Shown here: positions 63,758 through 64,000 of the stretch, one piece after another
How positions within the stretch are numbered: the first letter of the stretch is position 1
How the letters are laid out: the number at the start of each line of letters is the position of its first letter
Assembly: GCA_947487895.1 (NCBI GenBank)
Contig: CANKYF010000003.1
Coordinates: forward strand, 248,001-312,000
From: an uncultured Flavobacteriaceae bacterium
Lineage (GTDB): Bacteria; Bacteroidota; Bacteroidia; Flavobacteriales; Flavobacteriaceae
DNA length: 64,000 nucleotides
Direction: 5' to 3'
Program-made: the position numbers and the translations under genes
The notes under the pieces: model-generated
The model's database searches: none
What the model was told of the DNA's origin: nothing
The model's input: the letters and a program-made list of their open reading frames with translations, nothing else

Positions 63758-64000
63758 TTAATATCCATTATTTTGAATTACTCCAGGATTTAAATCTACT
63801 TCCAATTGAGGAATTGGAAATACATACTTATGAGGCTGGTAACTTTTTATGTTTTGTGGATTATTTAAATTGTGAGACTCTATAACACTTTCTAATTTCT
63901 GTGTTCTAATTAAATCATCTTTCCTATGTCCTTCATAGCATAGTTCAAGCCGCCTTTCGTTAAGCACTGCATTTAGAAACTCTTCTTGATTAATTCCTGA
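63758..64000 (-). CDS. RagB/SusD family nutrient-uptake lipoprotein (C-terminal fragment)
   Basis: About 80 codons of the C-terminal end of a SusD-like protein; the gene continues past the right edge. The block EEFLNAVLNERRLELCYEGHRK (split by position) with RRLELCYEGHR and the ending VFPIPQLEVDLNPGVIQNN is the standard SusD C-terminus (IPxxEhxxNPxLxQN). SusD binds glycans at the cell surface with its SusC pore, expected off the window to the right. The gene ends 198 nt upstream of the GH2 start on the same strand. Confidence 0.92.
   Translation of the reverse strand, partial: SGINQEEFLNAVLNERRLELCYEGHRKDDLIRTQKLESVIESHNLNNPQNIKSYQPHKYVFPIPQLEVDLNPGVIQNNGY

Noticed and set aside
1-64000. tRNA, rRNA, insertion sequences, integrases, CRISPR arrays
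   Set aside because: I looked for these across the window and saw no sequence or gene that supports any of them.

Overview
This window is A+T-rich and looks like the chromosome of a marine polysaccharide-degrading member of the Flavobacteriaceae (Bacteroidota). The basis is: type IX secretion (T9SS) sorting domains of type A (42612-44648) and type B (19842-23390); a SusD fragment at the right edge; a GH117-like agar-type glycosidase with a CBM6; a GH2 beta-galactosidase; many lipoproteins; the IPExxxVDY family next to pyk; and repeated promoter -7 boxes of the Bacteroidota form TAnnTTTG. I see no rRNA, tRNA, CRISPR array, insertion sequence or prophage.

Layout. 1-3.7 kb: a MoxR ATPase fragment, an SDR/HD-phosphohydrolase pair and an AlbA_2-type protein, followed by an orphan promoter-plus-terminator unit that may be a small RNA. 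3.7-9.4 kb (minus strand): the DUF1501/DUF1800 pair, a membrane-anchored helix-hairpin-helix protein with a double-OmpA-domain protein, and a lipoprotein/beta-barrel pair. 9.5-13 kb: an ALDH7-type dehydrogenase, an isoaspartyl peptidase and a CAP-domain lipoprotein. 13-27.6 kb: alpha-2-macroglobulin and penicillin-binding protein 1C, normally neighbours, here separated by an SH3 protein, a very large T9SS lectin-repeat protein and an unknown secreted protein. 27.6-33 kb: an FAD-linked oxidase with a Bor-like lipoprotein, a YCII-like lipoprotein, a CYTH protein, DNA polymerase IV and a DUF1080 protein.

33-42.2 kb is a housekeeping block: pyk, IPExxxVDY, rnc, fabF and acpP on the minus strand; purN, RNase HI, a PfkB kinase and purF on the plus strand. 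Between purF and the GH117 gene lie two tandem copies of a roughly 75-nt sequence. Each has its own -7 box at the same offset and its own terminator hairpin, so they look like tandem small RNA genes. 44.7-54 kb: superoxide dismutase, AddA-like helicase-nuclease, an OmpA/TSP3 outer-membrane protein, AddB-like nuclease and an alpha/beta hydrolase. 54-60.3 kb: a glucuronate module (SDR-type mannonate oxidoreductase, UxuA, UxaC) followed by a TRAP transporter (DctP, DctQ, DctM). Each half has its own promoter, with a different dyad symmetry at each. 60.4-64 kb (minus strand): GH2 beta-galactosidase and the end of a SusD-like lipoprotein.

How the genes work together. The right third suggests uptake and use of algal or plant polysaccharide. 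SusD and GH2 (and GH117 at a distance) would release sugars, the TRAP system would import a uronate, and UxaC, the SDR and UxuA would convert glucuronate to 2-keto-3-deoxygluconate. No regulator for this module is visible in the window. The strongest candidates for something undescribed are the tandem small RNA genes at 42.2-42.6 kb with TTTCACC elements at a fixed upstream distance, and the two operator-like palindromes in the uronate module.
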